DNA of 64,000 bases, taken from positions 186,001 to 250,000 of the forward strand of contig BBYL01000008.1 of NCBI GenBank assembly GCA_001570385.1, written 5' to 3'. Shown in pieces: positions 63,430 to 64,000 of the stretch; positions within the stretch are counted from its first letter, which is position 1, and each line of letters begins with the position of its first letter. Source of the DNA: Microtetraspora glauca. GTDB lineage: Bacteria > Actinomycetota > Actinomycetes > Streptosporangiales > Streptosporangiaceae. The position numbers and the translations under genes are program-made. The notes beneath the pieces are model-generated. The model saw only the letters and a program-made list of their open reading frames with translations. It was not told where the DNA came from and did not search any database.

Positions 63430-63675
63430 TCCCCTTAAGGTGGTCAGTCGTCATTTCGGCCGACGGGCGCGGGCGTCGAGCCTCCTAGTTGCATTGCCGC
63501 AGAGGAGAACGTACGCAACAAGTCGATCGGACCGACAGACCCGGGCGGACCAATTTCCCAGATGGTCATGTCAGGCCATGTGGCCGGGAATGACTAGTCC
63601 TCCCCGAGACGGCGCAGTGTAAAGTAGGGACCTCCGGTAGCGATCGAGTACTCCGCTCGACGTACCCTTGGTTAC

Positions 63676-64000
63676 GTGCAAGCTCAAGGCAAAGCTCAGG
63701 CAACGGCGCTTGGAACCGTCCTGCGGCTGATCGCCGCCGCGGGAGCGGCGGGGGTGCTGGCGGCGGCCATCGCGCTACCGGCGGTCGGCGGTGCGGGCAT
63801 CACGGTGAAGTCCGTCAAGGAAGAGCTGAACATCGCTCCGGAGGACCTCGACGAGCCTCCGCTTCCCGAGAAGACCACGCTGCTCGACGCGGGCGGCAAG
63901 CAGATCGCGCAGTTCTACTTCCAGAACCGGGAGTCCGTCCCGCTCGACAAGATCTCTCCGATCATGCGGAAGGCCATCGTCGCGATCGAGGACTTCCGTT
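63676..64000 (+). CDS. class A penicillin-binding protein, 5' end only
   Basis: The first 108 codons, running off the window. It begins at a GTG; one membrane anchor (LRLIAAAGAAGVLAAAIALP) follows. Then TTLLDAGGKQIAQFYFQNRESVPLDKISPIMRKAIVAIEDFR, the start of the GT51 glycosyltransferase domain, ending just at the catalytic Glu motif (IEDxxF). A bifunctional transglycosylase/transpeptidase of cell-wall synthesis is expected. By order it corresponds to PonA2/Rv3682 and the PBP next to wblA in Streptomyces. Confidence 0.9.
   Translation, partial: MQAQGKAQATALGTVLRLIAAAGAAGVLAAAIALPAVGGAGITVKSVKEELNIAPEDLDEPPLPEKTTLLDAGGKQIAQFYFQNRESVPLDKISPIMRKAIVAIEDFR

Overview
The window is about 70% GC and every gene in it looks like a chromosomal gene of a filamentous, sporulating actinomycete. 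Supporting signs are a HAIR/HspR-controlled dnaK operon, a BldG-type anti-anti-sigma factor, a WblA-type WhiB protein, paired XRE-family and DUF397 proteins, and many GTG/TTG starts. The gene families would fit the Streptosporangiales, but that is inference. No rRNA, tRNA, prophage, insertion sequence or CRISPR array was seen.

Layout. 1-2.3 kb: 3' truncated proC and a two-gene ABC exporter. 2.3-3.2 kb: two tandem paralogous exported proteins of unknown function. 3.3-10.3 kb: dnaK-grpE-dnaJ-hspR-clpB heat-shock cluster behind two HspR operators. 10.3-16.2 kb: exported and regulatory genes (TetR, CapA-like lipoprotein, XRE plus DUF397, a possible Fur remnant). 16.2-24.3 kb: HD phosphohydrolase, Rieske protein, IclR, TauE/SafE, stomatin-like protein, lone ABC ATPase, two-component system. 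24.5-27.3 kb: SDR plus QueA-like operon set among short tandem repeats, then an exported protein. 27.3-33.1 kb: an OlsBA-like acyltransferase pair, serB, and an overlapping operon of a 33-residue membrane protein, a SixA phosphatase and a FUSC membrane protein. 33.1-36.7 kb: proton-pumping pyrophosphatase and the bldG/anti-sigma operon. 36.9-45.7 kb: MrfA-like helicase converging on a complete actinobacterial Tad pilus locus. 46.6-64 kb: Fic-like protein, acs, nhaA, holin-like protein, epoxide hydrolase, DUF309, MarP protease, HEAT protein, CoA Nudix, nth, crp, MBL hydrolase, Nudix, RidA, DUF4177, slipin, two ArsA/Get3-like ATPases, wblA and the start of a class A penicillin-binding protein.

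From memory of the literature, the order from helicase and Tad through acs, ephE, marP, nth, crp, MBL, ridA, the ArsA pair, whiB and ponA2 matches the M. tuberculosis Rv3649-Rv3682 neighbourhood and the S. coelicolor bldG-to-wblA region, so this part is conserved core chromosome.

The most unusual feature is the number of short tandem arrays (12 to 45 bp units). They lie in intergenic gaps and also in frame inside three proteins: a pentapeptide array inside the QueA-like enzyme, a hexapeptide array ahead of the Flp-pilin-like segment of the DUF4244 protein, and a 15-residue repeat at the TadB C terminus. A cluster of DnaA-box-like sites sits between tadC and the pilin gene. Small genes easily missed are the 33-residue membrane protein overlapping sixA and a 50-residue DUF4177 protein before ridA.
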